Below, piece by piece: positions 8,641 through 18,700 of a DNA stretch of 41,326 nt. Location: the NCBI GenBank assembly GCA_913045375.1, contig CAJWQE010000012.1, positions 1 to 41,326 of the forward strand, in the 5' to 3' direction. A program made the position numbers and the translations under genes. This stretch comes from an uncultured Halieaceae bacterium (lineage in GTDB: Bacteria > Pseudomonadota > Gammaproteobacteria > Pseudomonadales > Halieaceae). The notes under the pieces are model-generated. The model made no database searches, was not told the DNA's origin, and was given only the letters and a program-made list of their open reading frames with translations. Position 1 is the first letter of the stretch, and every line of letters starts with the position of its first letter.

Positions 8641-9102
8641 CTAAGCAGCTGGTGGCGAGTAGTAGCCTAACAATCTAGGGTAGCCGCTCTTCGTTCTGCG
8701 GCTAAAGCGAGAGTCCCAGGCGTCCCACACCGTGCCATGTCGAATAGCCATCACATGCCGGGGTATGACCGCTATGAAGTGACCATCCCTGGGTATATCG
8801 GGAAGATAGGCGTTTTTGGTCAGCGTAAGCTCCCAACCTTTGCCCGTGAGGTAGAGATAATGAACCGGGGTCATCACACCATCCGCAATCGATGGATAGA
8901 GACCGCCTGTCATCTTTTTCTGCAGGTAGGACAAGTCCTCTCGAACGTGGTTATAGGACTCACCAGTAATCAAGCAGATTGCGCGGACAACGCAGTCCGC
9001 GCGGCCACGAAAACCAGCTTCTTCTCGCCCCCCATCGTGTTGTACGAATTCCAACACTGCGCGCGCCCCACCCTGTGTATTAGTGTTATTTCGAAATATC
9101 AT
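8641..9102 (-). CDS. Hypothetical protein, possible papain-like cysteine hydrolase fold
   Basis: This is an unnamed small protein, 153 residues from the ATG at 9102. An ATG at 9153 would add 17 residues but would overlap the start of the divergent dehydratase; neither has a clear ribosome-binding site. The segment ADCVVRAICLITGESYNHV resembles the Cys-containing helix of a compact papain-fold family. The later segment HVMAIRHGTVWDAWDS could supply a His and an Asp or Asn. Numbered from 9153, the candidate triad is Cys54, His133 and Asp144 or Asp147. The rest is basic and aromatic, ending GYPRLLGYYSPPAA, with no signal peptide or membrane helix. It faces the YcgN gene convergently. The catalytic reading comes from pattern recognition only. 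Confidence 0.62.
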   Translation of the reverse strand: MIFRNNTNTQGGARAVLEFVQHDGGREEAGFRGRADCVVRAICLITGESYNHVREDLSYLQKKMTGGLYPSIADGVMTPVHYLYLTGKGWELTLTKNAYLPDIPRDGHFIAVIPRHVMAIRHGTVWDAWDSRFSRRTKSGYPRLLGYYSPPAA

Positions 9103-9130
9103 AGTGGCTGGATCAATTTGAGGTGCTGTT

Positions 9131-10105
9131 GTGACCGTAAATTTTACAGACATTGAGCGCGCCCATCAGCGTATCGCGCACCTCATTACCAGAACACCAT
9201 TGTTGAACTCGCCTCGTCTCGATGCGATCGCGGGTCGGCGTCTTTGGCTAAAAGCTGAACCCTTACAAGTCACCGGCAGCTTTAAATTCCGTGGCGCCTG
9301 TAGCGCCATCAGCTCGCTGTCGAGTGAAGCGCTGGAGCGAGGTGTCATCGCTTATTCGTCGGGCAACCATGCTCAAGGAATCGCACTCGCCGCAAAGCTG
9401 TTTGAGACCCGCGCCACAATCGTCATGCCTCATGACGCGCCCGCTAACAAAGTCGCCAACACACGTGCTTACGGCGCTAACGTCGTTCACTATGAGCGAG
9501 GCGTCGAAAGTCGCGAAGACATCGGAGCAGACCTGGCGCGAAGACACGGTCTAACGCTCGTTAAACCCTATGATGATCCTGCGGTCATCGCCGGTCAGGG
9601 CACCGTAGGGCTAGAGCTCTCCGAACAAATGGCGGAGCGGAAACTCTCGGTCTCAGCCATCTTATGCTGCTGCGGGGGTGGAGGGTTGAGTGCAGGCATA
9701 GCAACCGCCATGGCGGCAACAAATCCCGGAGTCACCCTATACACGGCTGAGCCCGAGGGATTCGATGACACGGCTCGCTCATTGTCTCTGGGAGAGCGCG
9801 TTGCAAACGAAACCGAGCAAGGGTCTATCTGCGACGCCATCGTGACCCCGACACCGGGTGAAATTACCTTCCCGATCCTCAAAGCACTGGCAGGCGGAGG
9901 ATTTGCTGTCAGCGACGATCAAACACTTCGCGCGATGCGCTACGCCTTCGATACCCTAAAACTGGTCATCGAACCCGGCGGTGCGGTTGCACTTGCGGCC
10001 GCTTTATTCGCAGACAATCTGCCCTCATCTGATGATCTTGTCGTCATCGTTTCCGGCGGCAATGTGGATGAGGCAATGTTTGCAAAAGCGCTGACTATTA
10101 GCTGA
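9131..10105 (+). CDS. PLP-dependent threonine/serine dehydratase
   Basis: This 324-residue fold-type II PLP enzyme belongs to the threonine dehydratase/serine racemase group and would deaminate hydroxy-amino acids to 2-oxo acids. The PLP Schiff-base lysine is Lys52 in VTGSFKFRGA. SSGNHAQGIALAA is the asparagine loop, and the phosphate-binding glycine loop is CGGGGLSAG at about 181-189. Three consecutive cysteines precede that loop, which is unusual. There is no C-terminal ACT regulatory domain, so it resembles catabolic or biosynthetically unregulated forms such as TdcB rather than IlvA. The GTG start at 9131 is supported by GAGG 7 bases upstream. A second, unrelated serine deaminase is encoded at 27231-28631. 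Confidence 0.9.
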   Translation: MTVNFTDIERAHQRIAHLITRTPLLNSPRLDAIAGRRLWLKAEPLQVTGSFKFRGACSAISSLSSEALERGVIAYSSGNHAQGIALAAKLFETRATIVMPHDAPANKVANTRAYGANVVHYERGVESREDIGADLARRHGLTLVKPYDDPAVIAGQGTVGLELSEQMAERKLSVSAILCCCGGGGLSAGIATAMAATNPGVTLYTAEPEGFDDTARSLSLGERVANETEQGSICDAIVTPTPGEITFPILKALAGGGFAVSDDQTLRAMRYAFDTLKLVIEPGGAVALAAALFADNLPSSDDLVVIVSGGNVDEAMFAKALTIS

Positions 10106-10242
10106 GTAAATACCTGCTATTCCCCCTGTGACAAATTACCAAATTCGGTGATCTGCGCGATCTCGTCGACCGTATCTTCAGCGTAATCAAGCGGTGGGGA
10201 GAACCGGTGCGCCGGAGCTTGATGGAGATTGCCAGTGCGAAC

Positions 10243-10258
10243 ATAAGGACAACCTTAT
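10243..10258 (+). other. Small perfect hairpin in the pcs leader
   Basis: ATAAGG-ACAA-CCTTAT forms a 6-base-pair stem with a 4-base loop, 55 bases before the pcs start. There is no T-tract, so it is not an intrinsic terminator. It could be an RNA stem in the 5' leader or a small operator. The surrounding 10106-10313 gap shows no sigma-70 promoter that I trust. Confidence 0.35.
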
Positions 10259-10313
10259 TGGCGCCATTTTATCCATCCCCCTCCGCAGGCGATTTTTCGA
10301 GAGGGAGAACACC

Positions 10314-13300
10314 ATGAGCGATGACCGTACCTGGGGCGTACTTACGTCTCAGTCAGATGAGGATGCGCTTAGAAACCACATCACTGGCACGGCAGATGAA
10401 TTTCATGCCAACGTCGCAGCACGCGAGATCCATTGGCAGCATCCGTCCTGCGGCGCTTGGCTTGCCCGCGAAGACGGAAACGACTGGGTAGGCTGGGACT
10501 CCCGTGGTGAAGCCACTGGCATTGAGGCTGACTGCTGGACGCCTTGGCAATCCGTTTTAGACGAGTCGGCAGCGCCCTACTACAAGTGGTTTACCGGTGG
10601 TCAAACCAATGCCTGTTTCAACCTTGTCGATCGCCATCTGCTGTTGGGTAGAGCCGATAAGACAGCCATCATTTTTGAGGGTGACCGATGGGATCCTTCA
10701 AAAAACAACGGGCGAGGCGGCCCGGTTACCGAGCAGCATTTCAGCTATCGCAAGGTCTTTGGAGAAATCATCGCGCGCATGCAGGTACTGCGAGACTTGG
10801 GCTTGAACAAGGGCGATCGGATTGCCTTTAACCTACCCAATATCCCTGAACAGATTTTTTACATGCTGGCAGCGCAGCGGATGGGTGTGGTCTATACACC
10901 GGTCTTCGGCGGTTTCTCGGCAAAAACTCTGTCAGACCGCATTCACGATGCCGGGGCAAAGCTCGTCATCACCGCTGACGGCGGCTATCGAAACGCCGAA
11001 GTGGTCGGTTACAAGGGAACCTACGCTGACCCAGCTCTCGATAACTACATCCCGAGAGAGACAGCACTCGCTACGCTAAAAGCGGTATTGGCAACGTATG
11101 ACCTCGGTGATTTGGCAGACACGCTGTACAGCGACGTTAATAGCGCGCTGGCTGGCGAAATAACCCTTGAAAGGTCCGATGTCATGCGCGAACTCGGCGC
11201 CTCACTGGCGAGCCAGAACGCGATTGCACCAGAGCTGACAGCGGAGTTACGTACGGCAGTGGCCCGACAACTCGCGGACGCCAAACACAACGTAGAGAAC
11301 GTGATTGTCGTCGAATACACAGGTCAGGAAGTGGTCGAACATGCACGAGACAGCTGGTCGAACGACCTCGTTGCCTCTGCAAAAGCCACGATTGCAAAAC
11401 ACCTTGGAGTTAAAAATTTCGAGACCCTCAGCTCAGAGGAGCCAGCCGCGTTGTGGGCCAAGCTCAATGCAGTCCTGCCTGTTGAGAGCGTTGACTCGAA
11501 CTTCCCCCTATTCATCATTTACACGTCCGGATCAACGGGCAAACCCAAGGGTGTTGTCCACACACATGGAAGCTGGCTGAGTGGCGTTAGCCACACCATG
11601 CGCACAGTCTTCAACGCCACCGAAGATGACACGCTCTACGTCATTGGTGATCCAGGCTGGATTACCGGCCAGAGTTATTTGATTGCGGCACCCCTGGTAC
11701 AAGGTATGACGACCGTTATTGCCGAGGGCTCTCCTCTCTTCCCTCATGCCGGTCGGTTCTCGTCGATTATCGAACGCTACAACGTCACCCTCTTCAAAGC
11801 GGGTTCAACATTCCTCAAAGCGGTCATGACAGACCCGGCAAGCGCTCGGGAAATGGCCGACTTTGACATGTCCTCGCTGCGCGCGGGCACCTTCTGTGCA
11901 GAGCCGGTATCGCCAGCTGTTCAGCAATTTGCAATGGACAACATCTGCAAGCACTACATCAACTCTTACTGGGCGACCGAGCACGGCGGCATCGTGTTTA
12001 GTTGCCCCTGGGGCGGCTACAAGCCCCTCGCAGCTGATGCGAAGACATGGCCTCTCCCCTGGGTTCAAGCTGAAGTTCGCGTAGCCGAAACTACCGCGGA
12101 TGACGGCACCGTAACGGCGTGGCGCACCGCGGAATCGGGCGAGAAAGGTGAGCTGGTCATCACGCAGCCCTATCCTTACCTGGCACGAACGCTCTGGGGC
12201 GACGCAGACAACCTGTTTGAAGATAGCTGGCGCGGGGATATCGACCGTTTCAGTGAGGTCTACTTCAACCGCTGGGACGGTGAGCTGACCTACACTCAGG
12301 GAGACTATGCGCGTCAGCACGATGACGGCGCATTTACCCTGCACGGTCGCTCTGACGACGTGATAAACGTATCAGGCCACCGAATCGGCACCGAAGAAAT
12401 CGAAGGCGCCATCTTGCGCGACAAGACCCTGCGCGAAGACTCCCCTGTGGGCAACGTTGTGGTCGTGGGTGCACCGCACGATGAAAAAGGCGAGACGCCG
12501 GTCGCATTTTTGGTGGCAGCTGCGGGTCGAAAGCTCTCCGATGATGATTTAGCGCGACTGCAATCTCTGGTCCGATCGGAAAAAGGCGCTACCGCAGTGC
12601 CGTCCGACTTCCTAGTTGTATCAGCGTTTCCAGAGACACGCTCCGGTAAATACATGCGACGAACGCTTCGCTCCATCCTGCTTGATCAACCGCTTGGCGA
12701 TATCTCCACGCTCAAAAATCCTGAATCCGTTGAGGAGATCCGGACAGCCGTCGCCCAGTGGAAGGACTTCGGCCGTTTGACTGAGGCGAGACGCGTCGTT
12801 CAGACATGGCGTTATCTGCGTGTCGAAACTCATGAGGTCGCACCAGGTCACTTGGTGGCCTTGGTTGTGATTAGCAGTCCTCCCGTAAACGCATTGAGTG
12901 AGCGAACGCTCGACGAGCTTCACACGGCACTGACACAGCTCGCTCACCAGGACGATCTGTCCGCCATGGTTGTGACAGGTGCACGGAATACCTTCGTTGC
13001 GGGTGCGGACGTCAAAGAGTTACTCAAGATTGGCGAGAAAGGCGACTTAGAGTCCGCTCAAACACTGCCAAATGCGGCTCAGACAGCCTTCGCAACACTC
13101 GAGAACCTCGATATTCCGATTATTGCGGCCGTTAACGGACCCGCGCTAGGTGGCGGTAACGAATTGGTACTTGCCTGTTCGCACGTTATTGCAGCCAAGC
13201 ACGCTGAATTCGGCCAACCAGAGATCAACCTGAACCTCCTCCCCGGTTACGGTGGTACACAGCGTCTGACGCGTAAGCTCTATGACGCCCACGGTGTGGA

Positions 13301-15725
13301 TGGTGCAGCTCAGGCCCTGCGCATGATGCTCGACGGCCGTACGATTGATGCCGATACCGCCCTCGAGATTGGCCTCATCGACGATATTGTGACCACGGAA
13401 GGACTCTCCACGGTCGAAGCAGCCATGGCTGCCCTACGAGACCATTTTGCCGGTGGCGACGCGCTGAAAACGTCTATGGCACGGCGTAAAAAGCTGAAAG
13501 ACCAGCGAGAGAAGTCCGTCGGGATTGACGAATCACTGTTGAATCACCCGGGTGTTGCTTTAGCGCTCAAACAGATTCGCGCGAGTGGCCGTAACAAGCC
13601 AGTGGACTTCATCATTGATGCGATGCTTACCGGTGCGCGCGATGGTCAGGCAGCGGGTCTGCGCCGTGAGGCCGAGTTATTTGCACAAGGTGTCTGTGAT
13701 CCTGAATGCGGCCCCGATGGCATCTCAGCATTCCTAGAAAAGCGCAGTGCACCGCTGCCACCCAAACCCAAGGCTGTGCAACCTGACGCCTCGGCAGAGG
13801 AGCGTGCAGCGCTCATCGAAGATGGCAAGTTACTTCCCATGGGCGCGAGCTTCTTCCCTGGTATCACTCCCATACCCGAGTACCAACTTGGTTACGGTGT
13901 GATGCGATCACACGAGGACGGCAGGCCGTTGCACGGCGATCCTGTGGTTGCGGAAAAAGAGCTGGTCTTCCCTACTCCCACACCGGGTCCTAACGAGGCG
14001 CTGGTCTACATCCTCGCGTCTGAGATGAACTTCAATGATATCTGGGCAATCACAGGTATCCCTGTCTCTCCTTTCGATGCGCGTGATGCTGATGTGCAAG
14101 TAACGGGTTCAGGTGGTGTCGGCATGGTGGCGCAGTTAGGTCAGGACCTTGTCCGTGAAGGCCGTCTGTCCGTGGGCGATATTGTGAGTATCTACTCGGG
14201 TCAGAGCGAATTAATGGCGCCTGATCAGGGCTTGGATCCTATGGCGGCGGATTTCCGCATCCAGGGATACGAGCGAAACGACGGTAGTCATGCACAGTTC
14301 CTGACGGTCCAAGGACCACAGTTACACGCGAAACTGCCAGGCTTGAGCATTGAAGAAGCCGGTTCTTACGGCCTGACAATGGGTACGATTCATCGTGCGC
14401 TTTACAACACACTCGCTATCGAGCCAGGAAAGCGCCTGTTTGTCGAAGGTGCTTCAACGGGTACCGGCTATGACTGCCTACGAAGCGCACTTTCCTCGAG
14501 TTGTGCCGCATTGGGTATGGTCTCTAGTGACAGCCGTGGCGAGCGTGTCGAGGCGGTCGGCGGCCATGCCATCAATCGAAAAGACGATCGATGGGCTGAT
14601 ATCTTCACTGCCGTTCCTGATGACCCAAGCGAGTGGGCCGCATGGGAAGCAGCCGGTGAGGCATTCGTCGCCGAGGCTGAGAAGAAAGTGGGAGGTCAAA
14701 TCGACTACTCGGTTTCTCACGCCGGTGAAACCGCCTTCCCACGATCATTCCAGCTACTCGGTGAAGACGGCGTACTCACCTTCTACGGCGCGTCGTCCGG
14801 TTATCGCTTCACCTTTATGGGTAAAGCTGGGGCTTCTACTCCGGCCGCGCAATTCTCAAAAGCAGGATTGCGAGCGGGTCAGTCATTGCTCGTCGTCTAC
14901 GGACCTGGTGCCGAGGACGGAATCGTCGACCCAGTTGCTATCGAAGCCATCGAGGTAGGTTGTCAGCGCGGTGCGCAGGTAGCTGTTCTGGTTGACACGG
15001 TCTCTCAGCGAGAGTTTGTCACTTCGCTCGGGTTTGGCGCGCAGATGAAAGGTGTGGTCAGTATCGAGGAAATCGAGCGTCGTCTCGGTGATGAGTTCGA
15101 TCCACCCGGACCCTTCCAGCAGATGCCAAATCCCTTCACGGAATCAGCGGCATTCAAGGAATCTGTGCGGGCCTTCTCAGACCGAACACTCAAGCCTATT
15201 GGCTCTGCGATCGCACCCTTGTTACGCAACACGCTCGACAAACGCGGACTTCCCGACGTCGTTTTTGAGCGCGCAGGACGCGATGGACTTGCACTTGCTA
15301 CATCCCTGGTTAAACCCAATGTCGGCAAGATCGTCTACTCGGAGGACCTTAAGGGCTCACGCTTCAGCTTCTATGCGCCTCAAGTATGGATGCGCCAGCG
15401 TCGAATCTTGATGCCAACCGCAGAGATTCGCGGTACCCACCTCAACACATCGCGCGAGTTTGCCGAGATGCAGGAGCGTATTGCCGCGGGTCACATCAAT
15501 ATTCTTCCTCCGACAATCATCGCCATGGAAGACGTGCCAGAGGCACACCAAGCTATGTGGGAAAACCGGCATGCAGGGGCTAATTACGTTGCCCTGCACG
15601 CATTACCACGGACCAATCTCAAGTCACGGGACGAGTTGTACCGCGCTTGGGCTATCCGCGACGCAATGGAGCGTGGCGAAACACTCACAAAAGTTGAAAC
15701 AGGATCAGCAGGAGCACTTCGATGA
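10314..15725 (+). CDS. pcs: Propionyl-CoA synthase (trifunctional fusion)
   Basis: This 1803-residue enzyme would convert 3-hydroxypropionate to propionyl-CoA using CoA, ATP and NADPH, through 3-hydroxypropionyl-CoA and acryloyl-CoA. It has three domains. Residues 1 to about 860 are an acyl-CoA synthetase with YTSGSTGKPKG (403-413), GRSDDVINVSG (678-688) and catalytic Lys779 in SGKYMRR. Residues about 870-1130 are an enoyl-CoA hydratase with oxyanion-hole GADV at 897-900, Glu950 in GGGNEL and Glu970 in PEINLNLLPG. Residues about 1220-1803 are a medium-chain enoyl-CoA reductase with a nucleotide loop near 1378-1386 (EGASTGTG). Length and order match Chloroflexus propionyl-CoA synthase (about 1820 residues). 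I chose the ATG at 10314 because GAGGGAG precedes it; the frame is open to 10194. The stop overlaps the mcr start in an ATGA. Known structures of this family enclose the reactive acryloyl-CoA in a chamber. Confidence 0.95.
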   Translation: MSDDRTWGVLTSQSDEDALRNHITGTADEFHANVAAREIHWQHPSCGAWLAREDGNDWVGWDSRGEATGIEADCWTPWQSVLDESAAPYYKWFTGGQTNACFNLVDRHLLLGRADKTAIIFEGDRWDPSKNNGRGGPVTEQHFSYRKVFGEIIARMQVLRDLGLNKGDRIAFNLPNIPEQIFYMLAAQRMGVVYTPVFGGFSAKTLSDRIHDAGAKLVITADGGYRNAEVVGYKGTYADPALDNYIPRETALATLKAVLATYDLGDLADTLYSDVNSALAGEITLERSDVMRELGASLASQNAIAPELTAELRTAVARQLADAKHNVENVIVVEYTGQEVVEHARDSWSNDLVASAKATIAKHLGVKNFETLSSEEPAALWAKLNAVLPVESVDSNFPLFIIYTSGSTGKPKGVVHTHGSWLSGVSHTMRTVFNATEDDTLYVIGDPGWITGQSYLIAAPLVQGMTTVIAEGSPLFPHAGRFSSIIERYNVTLFKAGSTFLKAVMTDPASAREMADFDMSSLRAGTFCAEPVSPAVQQFAMDNICKHYINSYWATEHGGIVFSCPWGGYKPLAADAKTWPLPWVQAEVRVAETTADDGTVTAWRTAESGEKGELVITQPYPYLARTLWGDADNLFEDSWRGDIDRFSEVYFNRWDGELTYTQGDYARQHDDGAFTLHGRSDDVINVSGHRIGTEEIEGAILRDKTLREDSPVGNVVVVGAPHDEKGETPVAFLVAAAGRKLSDDDLARLQSLVRSEKGATAVPSDFLVVSAFPETRSGKYMRRTLRSILLDQPLGDISTLKNPESVEEIRTAVAQWKDFGRLTEARRVVQTWRYLRVETHEVAPGHLVALVVISSPPVNALSERTLDELHTALTQLAHQDDLSAMVVTGARNTFVAGADVKELLKIGEKGDLESAQTLPNAAQTAFATLENLDIPIIAAVNGPALGGGNELVLACSHVIAAKHAEFGQPEINLNLLPGYGGTQRLTRKLYDAHGVDGAAQALRMMLDGRTIDADTALEIGLIDDIVTTEGLSTVEAAMAALRDHFAGGDALKTSMARRKKLKDQREKSVGIDESLLNHPGVALALKQIRASGRNKPVDFIIDAMLTGARDGQAAGLRREAELFAQGVCDPECGPDGISAFLEKRSAPLPPKPKAVQPDASAEERAALIEDGKLLPMGASFFPGITPIPEYQLGYGVMRSHEDGRPLHGDPVVAEKELVFPTPTPGPNEALVYILASEMNFNDIWAITGIPVSPFDARDADVQVTGSGGVGMVAQLGQDLVREGRLSVGDIVSIYSGQSELMAPDQGLDPMAADFRIQGYERNDGSHAQFLTVQGPQLHAKLPGLSIEEAGSYGLTMGTIHRALYNTLAIEPGKRLFVEGASTGTGYDCLRSALSSSCAALGMVSSDSRGERVEAVGGHAINRKDDRWADIFTAVPDDPSEWAAWEAAGEAFVAEAEKKVGGQIDYSVSHAGETAFPRSFQLLGEDGVLTFYGASSGYRFTFMGKAGASTPAAQFSKAGLRAGQSLLVVYGPGAEDGIVDPVAIEAIEVGCQRGAQVAVLVDTVSQREFVTSLGFGAQMKGVVSIEEIERRLGDEFDPPGPFQQMPNPFTESAAFKESVRAFSDRTLKPIGSAIAPLLRNTLDKRGLPDVVFERAGRDGLALATSLVKPNVGKIVYSEDLKGSRFSFYAPQVWMRQRRILMPTAEIRGTHLNTSREFAEMQERIAAGHINILPPTIIAMEDVPEAHQAMWENRHAGANYVALHALPRTNLKSRDELYRAWAIRDAMERGETLTKVETGSAGALR

Positions 15726-18700
15726 ATGATATGAGCGATATTCCCCAGGATCTGCTAACGCAGTCCATCGCTGGGCGTCGACTCGACAACAAATGCATCA
15801 TCCTGACCGGTGCCGCCGGCTCCATTGGCAGCTATATCACTCGGCAGTTATTGCGCGAAGGCGCACGGGTCATGCTGACAGGTCGTGATCAGGGCAAACT
15901 TGATGACTTCATGGGCGACTTAGTCGATGAAGGATTCGAGGAGACCTTCATGGTCAGCGCGACGGGTGATTGCGCGGATCCAGAGGTCTGCCGACAGATT
16001 GTGGCAAAAACAGTTGCCGCCTTTGGGCCGATCGATGTGTTGGTCAATAACGCCGGTGCTGCAGGTCCTAAGTTCACGCTTCGCGACATCCCGTTTACCG
16101 AGGCAGAGCAACGCGCAGCTGATTCCGACCAGACAATGTTCGATTCGGCAATGAATCTGTTGGGGGCGCCTTGGAATATGGCGCGTGCCGCGGCTCCCCA
16201 TATGTCCGCGGGTGGTAGCATCATCAACGTATCGACCATCTTCTCCAGAACGCATTACTACGGCCGTATTCCGTACGTGGTACCGAAGTCGGGGCTGAAT
16301 GCACTGGGCAAGGGCTTAGCGCTCGAGCTCGGCGAAAAGCAAGGTATTCGAGTCAATACCCTCTTCCCTGGCCCTATCGAGTCAGAGCGCATTGAGAGCG
16401 TATTTGCGCGCATGGATGAGCTTCAGGGCGTCGAGCCAGGTAGCACAGGTAAAGAGTTCCGTGACCTAATGATTACGACCCGAACATCGGACGGTGGGCT
16501 GGAGTACAAGTACCCTACACCCACCGACGTTGCATCCGGCATTGTCTGGCTTGCGTCTGATGAGTCATCTGCGCTCTCAGGGCACCACATTGAAGTCACA
16601 AACGGTATGCAAGTACCGGCGCAAAGCCGCTCACAGCTTGTATCGTGGCCCGACAAGCGACTCGAGGATCTGTCGGGTCAGGTTGTGCTCATTCTGGGTG
16701 GCGATGACTACCAAGAGGCGGTCACCTTTGCGGAACGCCAGATACAAAGTGGCGCCCGTGTCATGCTGGCCTTCCGAAATCTGAATACGGTAGGTCACGC
16801 CCGCTCACTACTGCAGGCTCGAAACCTAGATGACGTTCAGCTATCCCACTTAGACCCCCTTCGCAGGGAGTCGGTAGATCGCTCAATGCAGTTGATGTCG
16901 GATCATTTCGGCCGGTTAGACGGTGTGATTTTGCTGCCGCAAAAGCCTAACGGTGAATACGGTTATTCCTTATGCACTGCGAATGATGAGGATGTAGCGA
17001 ACTTTGTCCGGGACGAGGTGGTAGCACCTGTGGCCTTCGCATCGAGCTTCGCTCGAAACATGGATCGCCTGTTTGCAGAGGGCGAGCCACCCGCGATTGT
17101 CTACGTAACAAACCCATCTGATCGTCACGGTAATCTCATGAACGAAATCATCCGCGCCTCAGTCGAAGCACTGATTCGTGGCTGGCGTCACGAGGACGAG
17201 ACACTGGCAAACGCCGGCGATCTCACATGGGCTGTTCAGCCCAACCAGATGGTGCGCTACGACACCGAAGACGATGAGGCATTAACCTTCGCCGCCGATT
17301 GGGCAGCAACGCTGACCAACCGCGTCCGTAAAATGGATTCGATCAATCTGTGGTTACCCCGCAGCATCAAGCGCTCAACGGGTAAGAGCTCAATGCCCTC
17401 CTCCATCTCGCGTGTACTACCGGGATTACATAAAGGTCGCACCGCGGTCATTACCGGAGGAAGTCTGGGCATTGGTCTGCAACTGGGTCGTTTCCTTGCA
17501 ATTGCAGGTGCGCGCGTACTTCTGAGCGCACGAAGCGAAGGCAAGCTCGCGGAAGCTCGAGATGAGATTGTCGACGAGCTGCGCAATATTGGTTATCCAA
17601 GACCTGAAAGCCGCGTCACCATCTTGGGCGGTATTGATGTCGGTGATCCCGATGCACTCGATCGACTTCATGCCCACGCGGTCGCGGAGCTTGGCCATGT
17701 CGACTTCCTGATCAATAACGCCGGTATTTCAGGCGCTGAAGAGATGGTTGTTGATATGACGCGTGCCGATTGGGACCGCACCATGGAAGCCAACCTGATC
17801 TCAAACTACTCGCTGATCCGTAAATTCAGCCCAGCAATGAAAGCGGGCGGTAGAGGTTCCATCTTGAACGTATCGAGCTACTTCGGTGGCGAAAAGTACG
17901 TAGCTGTTGCCTACCCCAACCGAGCAGATTATGCGGTATCAAAGGCGGGTCAGCGGGTGCTGGCAGAGATTCTGTCACGGCACCTCGGACCAGAAATTCA
18001 GATTAACGCGCTGGCACCCGGCCCCGTTGACGGTGCTCGCTTGCGCGGCTCTGCCGAGGCGCCCGGATTATTCGATCGCCGCGGACTGCTGGTCCTTGAG
18101 AACAAGCGCTTAAATGAGGTTCATAAGGCCATTCTGGCCGGCATGTCGAGTGGTTTCAGTGCCGATGATGTGATGACGCTTGCAAGTAACGCAGTGGACG
18201 GTATTGATATCGATGCACTGCCAAAGCCAATCGCGCGTCTCGTACTGAAGATCCGTGACTCGGGTGGCCTTGGAAACTCATCCAACTACCTCATGCACAC
18301 AGGTATCGCAGAGAAACTTATGACGCGGCTTGTTCGCGCGGGCATTCTGAGTGATGAGCAGCGCGAGCAGTTCCTTGGAACCTTCGTAGACGCGCCGGCA
18401 CCGTTCTTTGAATTCGCGGAGACATCAAAGCAGGCCGAGCAGATTGAAACGGGTATTTTGAACCGTCTTCACCTGCATAAGATGCCAACCGATGAGCAGG
18501 TGGGTCTGTCCACAGTATTCCACCTTGCGGACGACATCGTCAGTGGCGAGACCTTCCACCCCTCCGGTGGCTTAAAGTTTGATCGCTCGGTGACAGAGGG
18601 CGAATTGCTGTTGCCCCCTAACGAGAGCGAGATTGCGAAACTGCAGGGTAAGCGCATCGTCCTGATTGGCGACTCGATGAAAAACGAGCTTGCCAATATT

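Noticed and set aside
13646..15328. Several minus-strand and alternative-frame open readings inside pcs and mcr (for example 14395-14958 on the plus strand)
   Set aside because: They lie entirely inside genes with clear enzyme motifs, have low-complexity Ser/Arg-rich composition and no start signals. They are frame shadows of biased codon use.
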